NCBI GenBank assembly: GCA_913776615.1
Contig: CAJYPK010000026.1
Coordinates: forward strand, 59,043 to 123,042
Reading direction: 5' to 3'
DNA from: an uncultured Hymenobacter sp.
GTDB lineage: Bacteria; Bacteroidota; Bacteroidia; Cytophagales; Hymenobacteraceae
Length of the DNA stretch: 64,000 nt
Positions 9,445 through 18,880 of the stretch are shown here, piece after piece. Every line of letters begins with the position of its first letter. Position 1 is the stretch's first letter. Below the pieces are notes generated by a model. It saw nothing but the letters and a program-made list of their open reading frames with translations. It was not told the origin of the DNA and searched no databases. The position numbers were made by a program, and so were the translations under genes.

Positions 9445-10026
9445 CTAATTGCCTATTGGCGTTAGCTGGTACTCGAACTGCTGGCGCAGGCGGGTATCCG
9501 TAATAACGAGCGTGAGCGGCCCCACGGCGGGGTCAAGCTTGATGAAGGGAATTAGCTGCTTGTTCCAGTACAGGTCGCGGCCGTAGAAGCGGCCGAAGCC
9601 CGGCTTGGGCGTAGCCGTGAAGACTTCCTTACCATCCTTGGTGCGGGCTACGATGTTGAGAAGCGAGGGATCGGTGTTCTTGGCACCCTGGCGGCGGATG
9701 TCGAGCACGAGCGCCCCGCCGGGCGGCAGCGCGGCCAGCCGGCGCTGGTAAGTCGAGTCGGCCCAGTCGTGGATTTTACGCAGCTCGTTGATTTCGGCCA
9801 GCATTTCCTCGGGCGAGCGGTAGCACACGTGGGTGTAGGTGCCCGTCACGTCGGCGTCCTCGTCGGTATTCTTCGTGATGTTGGCCACCACCGGGCACTC
9901 CGGATTTTTCTGGGCAAACATGTAGCGCTTGCGCGCCGGGCCGTTGGGCGACTGGGCGTGGGCAGCGGTAGCCCCGCCCAGCAAAGCCGCGAGCAAGCCG
10001 ACCCGTAGAGTGGTAGAAAATTGCAT
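9445..10026 (-). CDS. Secreted hypothetical protein
   Basis: 193 residues from the ATG at 10026, where a clean Sec signal starts; cleavage expected after AHA (24/25). The mature protein is mixed alpha/beta with two Cys (NPECPVV, HVCYRSPEE) that may form a disulfide. Likely periplasmic or exported. No family recognised. Confidence 0.75.
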   Translation of the reverse strand: MQFSTTLRVGLLAALLGGATAAHAQSPNGPARKRYMFAQKNPECPVVANITKNTDEDADVTGTYTHVCYRSPEEMLAEINELRKIHDWADSTYQRRLAALPPGGALVLDIRRQGAKNTDPSLLNIVARTKDGKEVFTATPKPGFGRFYGRDLYWNKQLIPFIKLDPAVGPLTLVITDTRLRQQFEYQLTPIGN

Positions 10027-10441
10027 TATAAAAAGAAAATAAAGTAACCTGCGCGGAGGCGGAATCTTCCGTTTGCAAAGAACGGCACCCCGCGCCAAAC
10101 GGCCCACCCGCTGGCCCTAAAGACCTCACTCGCTTCAAGCTTGATGAAAATGTAACGCCCCCATAACGCCGGCTTTATATACTGCCACGAGCTTTGGGTA
10201 TGCTAAAATTCGCGGAATGCAAGCGCCTCTTTTTGGACTGGCAGCCCTCCGGCGCGGGGCTGGCGGGGCTGCTCGCCCTGGCCTGGTGGCTGGTCCTGAG
10301 CTGGCCGTTGCGGCGCAGCCTGCGGGCGGCGCTCGGCGGGGCGGTGGCCGGCTGGCCCACGGGCGGCCCCCCCACGCGCCCCCGGCGGTTTAAGACTCGC
10401 CCGCGCCGCGATTACCCTCACCTTTCTTATCCCTCGGCCGC

Positions 10442-11329
10442 ATGAGTACGCCTGAGTTGCCGCGGCGCAAAAAGCGTCGCCTCGCCGTGGCCGTGGTCAG
10501 CGACGTGCACCTGGGCACCTACGGCTGCCACGCGCCCGAGCTGCTGCGCTACCTTAAGAGTATCCGCCCGCAGGTGCTGGTGCTCAACGGCGACATTGTC
10601 GATATCTGGCAGTTTTCGAAAAACTACTGGCCGGCCTCGCACATGCGGGTGGTGCGCTACCTGGCCGGGCTGGCGGCCAAGGGTACGAAAATCTACTACC
10701 TCACTGGCAACCACGACGAGCTGCTGCGCAAGTTCGCGGGCCTTAAGCTGGGTCATTTTCAGCTCGATAACAAGCTGGTGCTCGACCTGCCGCACGGCCG
10801 CACCTGGCTGTTTCACGGCGACGTATTCGACGTGACCATGCGGCACGCCCGCTGGCTGGCCAAGCTCGGCGGCAAGGGCTACGACCTGCTCATCGTCCTC
10901 AACCGGCTGGTTAACTTTCTTTTGCAGCAGATTGGCCGGCCCAAGGTGGCGCTGTCGAAGGCCGTGAAAAACCGCGTGAAAAGCGCCGTGAGCCTCATCG
11001 GCGATTTCGAGCAGACGGCCGCCAACATCGCCGCCGACAACGACTACCGCTACGTGGCCTGCGGCCATATCCACCAGCCGGAAATTAAAAACATTACTAC
11101 GCCGCAGGGCGAGGTAACGTATTTGAATTCGGGGGATTGGGTGGAAAACCTGACTGCCCTCGAATACACCGCCGAGGCCGGCTGGACGCTCTACCGCTAC
11201 GCCGACGACCCGCGCATGCTGCCCCAGCCCGGCGAGCCGGCCGACCAGCCCGAAGCGGCTGATCTGGCCGCCGACGCCGCCCCCGCCGCCCTGCTCGCCG
11301 GGCTGCTGGCCGAGTTCAAGTTGAAGTAA
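10442..11329 (+). CDS. Metallophosphoesterase, UDP-2,3-diacylglucosamine diphosphatase (LpxH)-like
   Basis: 295 residues. Calcineurin-type metal motifs are all present: SDVHLG (D21, H23), NGD (D51), GNHD (89-92), HGD (H125) and CGHIH (208-211). The spacing and an insert after GNHD fit the LpxH-like branch common in Bacteroidota, which acts on lipid A precursors or related nucleotide lipids. It precedes a glycosyltransferase on the same strand, separated by 142 bp that hold a large palindromic element. The substrate is inferred from family only. Confidence 0.88.
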   Translation: MSTPELPRRKKRRLAVAVVSDVHLGTYGCHAPELLRYLKSIRPQVLVLNGDIVDIWQFSKNYWPASHMRVVRYLAGLAAKGTKIYYLTGNHDELLRKFAGLKLGHFQLDNKLVLDLPHGRTWLFHGDVFDVTMRHARWLAKLGGKGYDLLIVLNRLVNFLLQQIGRPKVALSKAVKNRVKSAVSLIGDFEQTAANIAADNDYRYVACGHIHQPEIKNITTPQGEVTYLNSGDWVENLTALEYTAEAGWTLYRYADDPRMLPQPGEPADQPEAADLAADAAPAALLAGLLAEFKLK

Positions 11330-11356
11330 GTAAGCCAGAATTGAGACAAGTAGTAG

Positions 11357-11458
11357 TTCCCGCGGGGTTTCGCGGGGTAAGGCGCAGGGTTTCGCAGGGT
11401 TTGCGAGAGGCTGAACCCTGCGAAACCCTGCGCCTTACCCCGCGAAACCCCGCGGGAA
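11357..11458. repeat. Palindromic element, family F (GGGTTTCGC)
   Basis: Perfect 45-bp arms (11357-11401 with 11414-11458) and a 12-nt loop. A related copy is at 46478-46582. It ends 13 bp before the glycosyltransferase ATG, so it would form a hairpin in its mRNA leader. Confidence 0.92.
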
Positions 11459-11471
11459 AATTTAGTAAACA

Positions 11472-12509
11472 ATGAATATTCTTTACGCCATTCAGGGCAC
11501 CGGCAACGGCCACCTGATGCGCGCCCTCGACGTGGTGCCGCTGCTGCAAGCCCGCGTAGCTGCCCTGGGCGGCCAACTCGACCTCCTGGTAAGCGGCCCG
11601 CCCGCCGACCTGCCACTGCCCTTCGACGTGCGCTACCGGGTCGGCGGCATGGGCTTTTTGTTTGGTAAAAAGGGCGGAATCAACTTTGTGAAGACCTTCC
11701 GGCAATTCAACTCAGCCGGCTTCGTGCACGATATCCGCCACCTGCCGGTAGAGAGTTACGATTTGGTAATCAACGATTTTGAGCCGGTATCGGCCTGGGC
11801 CTGCCGGCTGCGTAATCGCCCCTGCGTGGCCCTCAGCCACCAGAGCACCGTGCTGCACCCGGCCGCCCCGCGCCCCAAGGAAGAAGACCCCGCCGGGCGG
11901 GCCGTGCTGCGCCACTACGCGCCGAGTACGGCGCAGTATGGCTTTCATTTTCAAGAATATGCCTCGGGTATCAGCACGCCGGTCATTCGTCGGCAGGTGC
12001 GCGAGCTCACGCCCACCGACGAGGGACATTATACAGTATACTTACCGGCCTTCGACGAAGAAACGCTGGTGTCGCGCCTGCGCTACCTCAGCCGCTCGGT
12101 GCAGTGGGAGGTATTCTCCAAGCACAGCCAGCAGCCCGCCCACTACGGCAACGTACGGGTGTGGCCCGTGAGCGGCGACGACTTTCTGCAAAGCCTGGCC
12201 CGCGCCCGGGGCGTGCTCTGCGGGGCCGGCTTCGAAACGCCCGCCGAGGCCCTGTACCTGGGTAAAAAGCTGCTGGTCATCCCGATGAAGCAGCAGTACG
12301 AGCAGCAGTGCAACGCCGCCGCCCTCGCCAAAATGGGCGTGCCCGTGGTGCGCAGCCTCAAGGATAAGCACCTCGACCGCCTCGACGAGTGGCTGTACCA
12401 CGGCCGCCCCGTGCCCGTACACTACCCCGACCGCACCGGCGAAATTCTCGACCAGCTGCTGGCCGAGCAACTGGGCGTACCCCGGCCCGCCGCCGCCCGG
12501 GCCGTATAA
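11472..12509 (+). CDS. Glycosyltransferase, MurG-like fold (GT-B)
   Basis: 345 residues. The N terminus 'MNILYAIQGTGNGHLMRAL' is the Gly-rich loop of GT-B transferases, and the C-terminal half has 'GVLCGAGFETPAEALYLGKK', the sugar-nucleotide-binding segment of MurG-like enzymes; this resembles the Glyco_trans_1_3 family. Probably transfers a sugar to a lipid or cell-envelope acceptor. The LpxH-like gene upstream supports a lipid role. Donor and acceptor cannot be told. Confidence 0.85.
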   Translation: MNILYAIQGTGNGHLMRALDVVPLLQARVAALGGQLDLLVSGPPADLPLPFDVRYRVGGMGFLFGKKGGINFVKTFRQFNSAGFVHDIRHLPVESYDLVINDFEPVSAWACRLRNRPCVALSHQSTVLHPAAPRPKEEDPAGRAVLRHYAPSTAQYGFHFQEYASGISTPVIRRQVRELTPTDEGHYTVYLPAFDEETLVSRLRYLSRSVQWEVFSKHSQQPAHYGNVRVWPVSGDDFLQSLARARGVLCGAGFETPAEALYLGKKLLVIPMKQQYEQQCNAAALAKMGVPVVRSLKDKHLDRLDEWLYHGRPVPVHYPDRTGEILDQLLAEQLGVPRPAAARAV

Positions 12510-12619
12510 AGGTCGTCGCCCCGGCTACGCACTATAACGCGCCGCCGGCTGTTGGGCTACCTGCGCCCGTTGCTTATTTATTCGCTTGATTTTTAGCTGG
12601 CCCCGGCCCGCTCCGCTCG

Positions 12620-14068
12620 ATGCCCGACGATATTCTGCTCTCCGTCCAGCGCCCGCTGGCCTTGCCTTCGGCTTTCTTTCCGACTACCACCCCGGCCAGC
12701 TACTCGCGGGCCGATTTTGGCCCCGACTTTCACTGGGGCGCGGCCTGCGCGGCCTACCAGGTGGAGGGCGCGTGGCAGCAGCAGGGCAAAGGCCCGAGCA
12801 TCTGGGACGAGTTTACGCGTCGGCCCAAGGCCATTGCCCGGGGCGAGCACGCCCGGGTGAGCACCGATTTCTTTACCCGCTACGAGCAGGATTTAGACCT
12901 GGCCCAGAGCCTGGGGCTGACGGATTTTCGCTTCTCGGCCGCCTGGGCGCGGGTGCTGCCCGAAGGCATCGGGGCCGTCAACCGGCGCGGGCTCGACTTC
13001 TACGACCGGCTCGTGGATGCCTGCCTGGAGCGCGACCTACGCCCCTGGCTTACGGTGTACCACTGGGATTTGCCGCTGGCCTTGCAGCAGCGCGGCGGCT
13101 GGACCAACCGCGACGTGGTGGGCTGGCTGGCCAACTACGCCCAGGTGCTGGCCCGCCGCCTCGGCGACCGCGTGCAGCACTGGATGGTGCTCAACGAGCC
13201 GATGGTGTTCGTGGGGGCGGGCCACGCGCTGGGCATCCATGCACCGGGGCGGCGCAGTCTGCCGGCCTTCCTGGCGGCGGCCCACCACGCCACGCTGGCC
13301 CAGGCCGAGGGCGGCCGCGCCCTGCGCGATACCCTGCCCGGCTCGGCCCGCATCGGCACTACGTTTTCGTGCTCCTACGTGACGCCGGTGCGGCCGGGCC
13401 ACGGCCCCAGCGAGGCGGCTACCCGCCGCGTCGATGCCGTGCTCAACCGCTTCTTTACTGAGCCGGTCCTCGGCCTGGGCTACCCGATGGCCGAGCTGCC
13501 GGCCCTGGGCTGGCTGCTGCGCCGCTACCAAAAGCCCGGCGACGTCGAGCGCATGAAGTTCGACTTCGATTTCTGGGGCATTCAAAACTACACCCGCGAG
13601 GTGGTGCGTGCCGCGCCCTGGCTGCCATTGCTGGGTGCGGCCCTGGTGCCGGCCGCCAAGCGCGGCGTACCCACTACCGAGATGGGCTGGGAGGTCTACC
13701 CCGAGTCGGTGTACGAAATGCTAAAGCAGTACGCCGCGTATCCGGGCTCCCCCGAATTGTACATTACCGAGTCAGGGGCGGCCCTGCCCGACTACCCGGC
13801 GGGCGGGCGCGTGCCCGACGCCGGCCGGGTGGCGTATTACCAGGCGGCCATCGGGCAGGTGCTGCGCGCCCGCCGCGAGGGCATCCGGGTCAACGGCTAT
13901 TTCCCCTGGAGCTTCACCGATAACTTCGAGTGGGCCGAGGGCTACCGCCCGCGCTTCGGCCTGGTGTACGTCGACTACGACACGCAGGAGCGCATCGTCA
14001 AGGACTCGGGTCGCTGGTACAGCGAGTTCCTGGCCGGTGCCCGGGTAGACGTTGCGCGCAGTAGCTAA
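12620..14068 (+). CDS. Glycoside hydrolase family 1 (beta-glucosidase-like)
   Basis: 482 residues. GH1 hallmarks are in order: 'FHWGAACAAYQVEGAWQQ' near the N terminus, 'TVYHWDLPLALQ', acid/base Glu in VLNEPMVF (E193), nucleophile Glu in YITESG (E384), and WSFTDNFEWAEGY near the C terminus. The nucleophile motif is usually TENG; here it is TESG. No signal peptide, so cytoplasmic. Likely cleaves beta-glucosides or related short beta-glycosides. Confidence 0.93.
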   Translation: MPDDILLSVQRPLALPSAFFPTTTPASYSRADFGPDFHWGAACAAYQVEGAWQQQGKGPSIWDEFTRRPKAIARGEHARVSTDFFTRYEQDLDLAQSLGLTDFRFSAAWARVLPEGIGAVNRRGLDFYDRLVDACLERDLRPWLTVYHWDLPLALQQRGGWTNRDVVGWLANYAQVLARRLGDRVQHWMVLNEPMVFVGAGHALGIHAPGRRSLPAFLAAAHHATLAQAEGGRALRDTLPGSARIGTTFSCSYVTPVRPGHGPSEAATRRVDAVLNRFFTEPVLGLGYPMAELPALGWLLRRYQKPGDVERMKFDFDFWGIQNYTREVVRAAPWLPLLGAALVPAAKRGVPTTEMGWEVYPESVYEMLKQYAAYPGSPELYITESGAALPDYPAGGRVPDAGRVAYYQAAIGQVLRARREGIRVNGYFPWSFTDNFEWAEGYRPRFGLVYVDYDTQERIVKDSGRWYSEFLAGARVDVARSS

Positions 14069-14093
14069 TTATTATGTGAATATTTTTTAATAA

Positions 14094-14132
14094 AAACGAC
14101 GTTCGGCAAGCTCAGCATGACGAACGTCGTTT
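14094..14132. repeat. Short palindromic copy of family A
   Basis: Short stem of about 12 bp around the family A core. Lies just after the GH1 stop codon. Confidence 0.7.
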
Positions 14133-14187
14133 ATAAACTGCTTGGCCAGTTAATGTGAGTTGGGAGACGCGGACTACAACGTCCGCG

Positions 14188-14862
14188 CTATTGCGTGAGC
14201 AGCGTGGCCCGCACATCCATAAATCGCTCGATGAGCTGGCTGGGCTGCTGGTCGTCAAATTCCCCGAAGCCCAGTACGAACCCCGGCGAGGGCTGCACGA
14301 AGCGGATGGCCTCGTTCACCGCGTCGAGGTACTGGCCGAAGCGGGCGCGGTCACCCTCGGCGGCGGCCAGCTCGGCATCCCAGCGCAGGGCGGCCGGGCC
14401 TTTGCGCACCAGGAAGGGCAGCACAAACGGAATATAGTGGCTGAACACCGGGTTCTCGGTGCTGGTCAGCCGCGTATCGGGCCACACGTGAAACTCGCTG
14501 AACACGACCGGCGGGGCCACCACGAAGCGGGCCTGTTCCTCGGCCATCGCCGTGAAAAGCTCGGCCCGGTTGGGCTGCGCGTAGAGCTGGGCGTAGGCCG
14601 CGTACCACACCGGCACGCCGGCCTGGTTGATGAGCTGGTAGGGGTGGAAGGTGCTGGCTATGCCCGCCCCGCCGTGCTCCCCGATCACGAGGTTGTAGAG
14701 CTGGCCGAACTTGGCCAGGTCGGTCGATTGCCGGTATGGGTTGTCGGTGAGGCCGTAGAGGTAGAAGTTGGCGAAGTCGGTCAGCGAGGGCTGTATTGGA
14801 GTGGCGGGGGAAGAAAATTCGGACACGGAAAAGATAGCTTGGGAAGGACTACGGACCGGCAT
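14188..14862 (-). CDS. Hypothetical protein
   Basis: 224 residues, soluble, rich in aromatic residues, no signal peptide or membrane segment. It has motifs such as 'VIGEHGGAGIASTFHPYQ' and 'FVLGFGEFDDQQPSQLIERF', but no family is recognised. Upstream DNA is shared with the divergent isomerase-like gene. Composition matches the host. Confidence 0.7.
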   Translation of the reverse strand: MPVRSPSQAIFSVSEFSSPATPIQPSLTDFANFYLYGLTDNPYRQSTDLAKFGQLYNLVIGEHGGAGIASTFHPYQLINQAGVPVWYAAYAQLYAQPNRAELFTAMAEEQARFVVAPPVVFSEFHVWPDTRLTSTENPVFSHYIPFVLPFLVRKGPAALRWDAELAAAEGDRARFGQYLDAVNEAIRFVQPSPGFVLGFGEFDDQQPSQLIERFMDVRATLLTQ

Positions 14863-14977
14863 TGAGCGCCGCCGGGGCCTAAAGTTCGGGCGCGGCTGGC
14901 TTCCCGGCGCGGGCGGGGTGCTACTTTAGGGGCGCAGCCCGTTGGCTGCGAAGTTTTTGCCTTTTCCCGCCCGTCCC

Positions 14978-15913
14978 ATGTCTCTTTCCCGTCGTCACTT
15001 TCTCCACCAGGCCGCGGCCGTGGCCGCCACGGCCGCCGTTGCGCCCGCCGCCATCGCCCGCGAGCTGGCCAGCCAGCCCTTCTTCGAAATTTCGCTGGCC
15101 GAATGGTCGCTGCACAAGGCGTTGTTCAGCAAGCAGATTACCAACCTCGATTTTCCGGCCCTCTCCCGTAAGAATTACGGCATCAGCGTAGTAGAGTACG
15201 TCAACCAGTTTTTCAAAGACAAGGCCCAGGATACTGCCTACCTCAACGACCTCTTGCAGCGTTGCCGCGACAACGGCGTGCGCAACCACCTCATTATGAT
15301 TGACGGCGAAGGCGACCTCGGCGCGCCCAACCAGGCCGAGCGCCTGAAGGCCGTGGAAAATCATTACAAGTGGGTAGATGCCGCCAAGCACCTGGGCTGC
15401 CTCAGCATCCGGGTCAATGCCTTTGGCAAGGGGACTGCCGCCGAGGTGCAGCAGGCGGCCGTGGAGGGCCTGGGCCGCCTCAACGAATATGCCCAGAAGG
15501 CGAACATCAACGTCATCGTGGAAAACCACGGCAGCTACACCTCCGACGGGCAGTGGCTGCTCAAGACCATCCGGGAGGTGGACAAAAAGAGCGTGGGCAT
15601 CCTGCCCGATTTCGGGAATTTCTGCGTGCGGCGCGACACCGGCGAGCTGTACCAGGGTACCTGCCTCGAATCGTACGACAAGTACAAGGCCGTCAAGGAG
15701 TGGATGCCCGTGGCCAAGGGCGTGAGCGCCAAAACATTTGAGTTTGACGCCGCCGGCAACTGCGTCGAAACCGACTACTACAAGATGTTCCGCATTATCA
15801 AGGAGTCGGGCTTTAAAGGCTACGTGGGCATCGAGTACGAGGGCGAAAAGCTGAGCGAAGACGAGGGCATCCGCAAAACCAAGGCGCTGCTGGAAAAAGT
15901 GGGCCGGGCGTAG
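14978..15913 (+). CDS. Tat-exported sugar phosphate isomerase/epimerase-like TIM barrel
   Basis: 311 residues from the ATG at 14978 (an upstream ATG at 14942 is in frame but would bury the signal). The N terminus is a twin-arginine signal (SRRHFLHQAAAVAATAAVA). The rest fits the AP-endonuclease-2/xylose isomerase-like barrel, with metal-ligand-like strings VIVENHG, ILPDFGNF and GYVGIEYEG. In Bacteroidota such exported proteins act in sugar or polyol use; substrate unknown. Confidence 0.88.
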   Translation: MSLSRRHFLHQAAAVAATAAVAPAAIARELASQPFFEISLAEWSLHKALFSKQITNLDFPALSRKNYGISVVEYVNQFFKDKAQDTAYLNDLLQRCRDNGVRNHLIMIDGEGDLGAPNQAERLKAVENHYKWVDAAKHLGCLSIRVNAFGKGTAAEVQQAAVEGLGRLNEYAQKANINVIVENHGSYTSDGQWLLKTIREVDKKSVGILPDFGNFCVRRDTGELYQGTCLESYDKYKAVKEWMPVAKGVSAKTFEFDAAGNCVETDYYKMFRIIKESGFKGYVGIEYEGEKLSEDEGIRKTKALLEKVGRA

Positions 15914-15968
15914 GGCGGATTTTTAGACCATCGGTAAGCTGCACCGCGGGCGGACTGCCAGTCCGCGC

Positions 15969-15976
15969 TACTTTCG
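15969..15976 (+). promoter_or_regulatory. Probable -7 element of hen1
   Basis: TACTTTCG, one base off TAnnTTTG, 24 nt before the hen1 ATG. Confidence 0.35.
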
Positions 15977-16000
15977 GGCCTTCGCTCCGCGTTTCTGCCC

Positions 16001-17497
16001 ATGCTGCTCACCATCTCGACCACCTACCAGCCCGCCACCGACCTGGGCTACCTGTTGCACAAAAATCCCGCCCGCCTGCAAACCGTGGAGGTGAGCGGCG
16101 GGCTGGCCCACGTGTTTTACCCCGAGGCCACGGCCGAGCGCTGCACCGCCGCCCTGCTGCTCGACCTCGACCCCGTGGGCTTGGTGCGTGGGCGGGGCGA
16201 GCGCGGCGGCGAGGGCTTCGCGCTGGAGCAGTACGTGAACGACCGCCCCTACGTGGCCTCGTCTTTCCTGAGCGTGGCCCTGAGCAAGGCCTTCGGTACG
16301 GCCATGAACGGCACCTGCAAAGACCGCCCCGCGCTGCCCGCCGAAGCCCTGCCGCTGGCCGTGAAGGTGGCCGTGGTAGCGGCCCCCGGCCCCGACTGGC
16401 CCCGCCGGCTGTTCGAGCCGCTGGGCTACCAGGTCGAAACCGAGGCGTACGCCCTCGACCCCACCCAGCCGGCCTGGGGCGACAGCCAGTACTACACCCT
16501 GCACCTGCGTCACGACGGCCTGCGCCTGCAAGACGTGCTCACCCACCTCTACGTGCTGCTGCCGGTGCTCGACAACAACAAGCACTACTACGTCGACCAA
16601 ACCGAGGCCGAGAAGCTGCTGCACCGCGGCGGCGACTGGCTGCCCCGCCACCCCGAGCGCGATTTCATCACCCGGCGCTACCTGCGCTACCGGGCGCTGT
16701 ACGTGAACCCCACGCTGGCCCGGCTGCTCGACGCCGATGAGCTAACCGATGAAGCCGACGCGGCGGCTGCCCCGGCGGCCCCCGCCAACCCGGTGCCCGA
16801 GGCGGCAACTGATCCAGCCGCCGCTGCTGATGCGTTGCCGCCCGCTACCGCATCGGCAGCGGGCGACCAGGCCGAGGCCCGCGTGCCCACCGAAAAAACC
16901 TCCCTCCACGATCAGCGTCTCCAGCAAGTTGCCCAGGAAATCTACCAGCTCGCCCCCAAGCGCGTGCTCGACCTGGGCTGCGGCGAGGGCAAGCTGTTGC
17001 GCCTGCTGCTGCGCCAGCCCAAAATCGACTACATCCTGGGCATGGACGTTTCGCACCAAGCGCTGACCCGCGCCGCCCAGCGCCTGCACCTGGCCGAGAT
17101 GCCCCCGCGCCAACGCGCCCGCATCGACCTCATCCAGGGCTCTTTGTTGTATAAGGACGAGCGGTTGGCTGGCTTCGACGCGGCGGCGCTGGTCGAAGTC
17201 ATCGAGCACCTCGACCCCGGCCGCCTCGCCGCCCTCGAAGCGGTGGTGTTCGGGCAGGCGCGGCCGGGGCACGTGTTCGTGACGACGCCCAACGCCGACT
17301 ACAACCAGCTCTACGACACCCTCTCGGCGGGTACCTTCCGCCACACCGACCACCGCTTCGAATGGAGCCGGGCCGAGTTTGCGGCCTGGGCTACCGCCGT
17401 GGCCGAGCGCCACGGGTATCAGGTGCGGCTGGTGGCGATGGGCGAGGAGATGGAGGGCGTGGGTGGGCCTTCGCAGATGGCGGTGTTTGGGTTGTAG
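16001..17497 (+). CDS. hen1: 3'-terminal RNA ribose 2'-O-methyltransferase Hen1
   Basis: 498 residues. Residues 1-245 match the bacterial Hen1 N-terminal domain, which assists the ligase of Pnkp. An Ala/Pro linker (about 248-288) leads to a Rossmann methyltransferase: SAM motif RVLDLGCGEG from 321, metal site VEVIEHLD (E399, E402, H403) and the later HTDHRFEW. Bacterial Hen1 methylates the 2'-OH at the 3' end of cleaved RNA during repair, so the resealed RNA resists re-cleavage at that site. Its usual neighbour pnkp is about 7 kb away here. A -7-like element precedes it. Confidence 0.95.
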   Translation: MLLTISTTYQPATDLGYLLHKNPARLQTVEVSGGLAHVFYPEATAERCTAALLLDLDPVGLVRGRGERGGEGFALEQYVNDRPYVASSFLSVALSKAFGTAMNGTCKDRPALPAEALPLAVKVAVVAAPGPDWPRRLFEPLGYQVETEAYALDPTQPAWGDSQYYTLHLRHDGLRLQDVLTHLYVLLPVLDNNKHYYVDQTEAEKLLHRGGDWLPRHPERDFITRRYLRYRALYVNPTLARLLDADELTDEADAAAAPAAPANPVPEAATDPAAAADALPPATASAAGDQAEARVPTEKTSLHDQRLQQVAQEIYQLAPKRVLDLGCGEGKLLRLLLRQPKIDYILGMDVSHQALTRAAQRLHLAEMPPRQRARIDLIQGSLLYKDERLAGFDAAALVEVIEHLDPGRLAALEAVVFGQARPGHVFVTTPNADYNQLYDTLSAGTFRHTDHRFEWSRAEFAAWATAVAERHGYQVRLVAMGEEMEGVGGPSQMAVFGL

Positions 17498-17510
17498 TTT
17501 TTAGGTTGGG

Positions 17511-18056
17511 TTAGAGACTATGAGCTAAATCTGTCTGAATAAGCTGGTGCTTCCTTTTACGCTCTTGCTTGCGACGCTCTGACTTTGAAAAAGTACTGTA
17601 TTTATCAGTGCGCATGCTGAACATACCGTATTCTGACAATAACGAATTTTGTTTTGTCATCAAGTTATTCATGAAGCACGTATCATAGCCACAGCTGTGC
17701 TTCGCATAGATGCCGAAGTTTCTATGCTTGATTCTCTTCTTCGCTAGAATCTTCTGCTGATTCAGGTCGATAATATTCCGTAACCGGTCTTCATCCGCTA
17801 CGGTAAAATCTTGACCTAATAGTCCTAGCTTTCGGAAGGTCCACGGGTCCTTCACTTGCAAAAAGGTGAAAAACTTAGGAAAAGTCTTGGTGGCTACGTC
17901 ACGAATCTCTAGCTGTTGCTCAAGGGTAAGCTTCTTGTTCTCAAGAATGGAGCGAAATAGCCCGAGTGAGTTGAAATCGGTGAAGCGAGTATAGTTTTTT
18001 AATAAGTGTAAATACTCTTTGAAAGAAAAAGTATTTAACTTCCTGCCGATTTTCAT
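17511..18056 (-). CDS. Hypothetical protein, AT-rich gene
   Basis: 181 residues, basic, helical, rich in Lys/Phe/Leu. A short Cys motif ('KHSCGYDTCFMNNLM') and a very basic tail (ERRKQERKRKHQ) suggest RNA or DNA binding. The gene is much more AT-rich than hen1, which it faces tail to tail with a 13-bp gap, so it was probably acquired. No family recognised. Confidence 0.65.
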   Translation of the reverse strand: MKIGRKLNTFSFKEYLHLLKNYTRFTDFNSLGLFRSILENKKLTLEQQLEIRDVATKTFPKFFTFLQVKDPWTFRKLGLLGQDFTVADEDRLRNIIDLNQQKILAKKRIKHRNFGIYAKHSCGYDTCFMNNLMTKQNSLLSEYGMFSMRTDKYSTFSKSERRKQERKRKHQLIQTDLAHSL

Positions 18057-18136
18057 GAGTGCGGAATAACGTTTTATATACTAAAAATATTAATGAATAA
18101 ACCACCTAGAAGGTAGGCTTTTTAAAAATATTCGTC

Positions 18137-18200
18137 ATGCTGAGCTTGCCGAATCATCTTGCCCACTTCGTCTGACGAGATGAATAAGATGTGAATGGCG
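18137..18200. repeat. Decayed half copy of family A
   Basis: The left core is recognisable (CATGCTGAGCTTGCCGAA); the right arm is degraded. Confidence 0.6.
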
Positions 18201-18245
18201 ATCTGAATATACCGCCTTTGCTCATGAACAAAGTAGAGTATTACA

Positions 18246-18542
18246 TTACTCTACACTCAACTTTAAATGCCCGCCTAATCCCTCCCGGATGATTCGCATG
18301 AGTGTGGAAAGCCGGATATCTGACGCGTCATTTTCAATACGGGAAATATAAGTTTTCGTAGTACCGCATTTCTCAGCTAATTGCGCTTGGGTCATGCCTT
18401 TTTCCTTGCGGAGTTCTTGCAGCATGGCCCCAAGCTTGAAAGCTTCGAAGCCTTCTTCAAACTCTTCGCGGGTGGACGTGCCGCGCTCGCCATATTCCTC
18501 GTTGAGGTAATCGGTAAAGGATGTGAGATTATTATTTTTCAT
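18246..18542 (-). CDS. higA: Antitoxin, HigA-like Xre family
   Basis: 98 residues. A helix-turn-helix occupies about 38-90 ('MTQAQLAEKCGTTKTYISRI'). The gene overlaps the end of the upstream toxin by 11 nt, the toxin-first order of HigBA systems. It should neutralise the toxin and repress the operon, possibly through the inverted repeat at 18885-18902. Confidence 0.85.
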   Translation of the reverse strand: MKNNNLTSFTDYLNEEYGERGTSTREEFEEGFEAFKLGAMLQELRKEKGMTQAQLAEKCGTTKTYISRIENDASDIRLSTLMRIIREGLGGHLKLSVE

Positions 18543-18876
18543 CGAAGTATTGCTGCTTAAGCTTTTCGGCTAATTCTAGTTCGCTTTTCGGTGTTTTCTG
18601 CGTTTTCTTCTGAAAGCCGTTAAGGAGAATAATGAGTTGACCCTTATCGAAGAAGCTGAAAACGCGGTAGATATCAGAACCTACCTCAACCCGGATTTCA
18701 TAGAGGCCAGAACTGCCCGTTAAGTGCTTGAAGTATTTTTCCGGTATGCGGTCCACAGTAGCCAGTAGCTGAAACGTCCAGTTGAATTTCTTCCGCACCT
18801 CAGGTTTCAGATTGGCGGCAAAGTCCAAGTAATAACGACGGTAGAAGAAGATGTTACGAATAAAACTCTCAGCCAT
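18532..18876 (-). CDS. higB: Toxin, HigB-like (RelE superfamily, Gp49-like)
   Basis: 114 residues, the usual size. The pattern 'LYEIRVEVGSDIYRVFSFF' and 'IILLNGFQKKTQKTPKSELE' is typical of the phage-derived Gp49-like HigB family (PF05973), ribosome-dependent mRNA interferases. First gene of a two-gene operon with higA. A second, divergent module lies at 33117-33790. Confidence 0.87.
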   Translation of the reverse strand: MAESFIRNIFFYRRYYLDFAANLKPEVRKKFNWTFQLLATVDRIPEKYFKHLTGSSGLYEIRVEVGSDIYRVFSFFDKGQLIILLNGFQKKTQKTPKSELELAEKLKQQYFDEK

Positions 18877-18880
18877 ACAT

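Noticed and set aside
10200..10445. Small ORF with one hydrophobic segment just before the LpxH-like gene
   Set aside because: It overlaps the next ATG by a base or so, as a coupled gene would, but composition is GC-driven and the tail is Pro/Arg-rich; not convincing.
12586..13461. ORF in another frame over the GH1 gene
   Set aside because: The GH1 frame carries the catalytic motifs; this one is Arg/Gly/Pro-rich noise.
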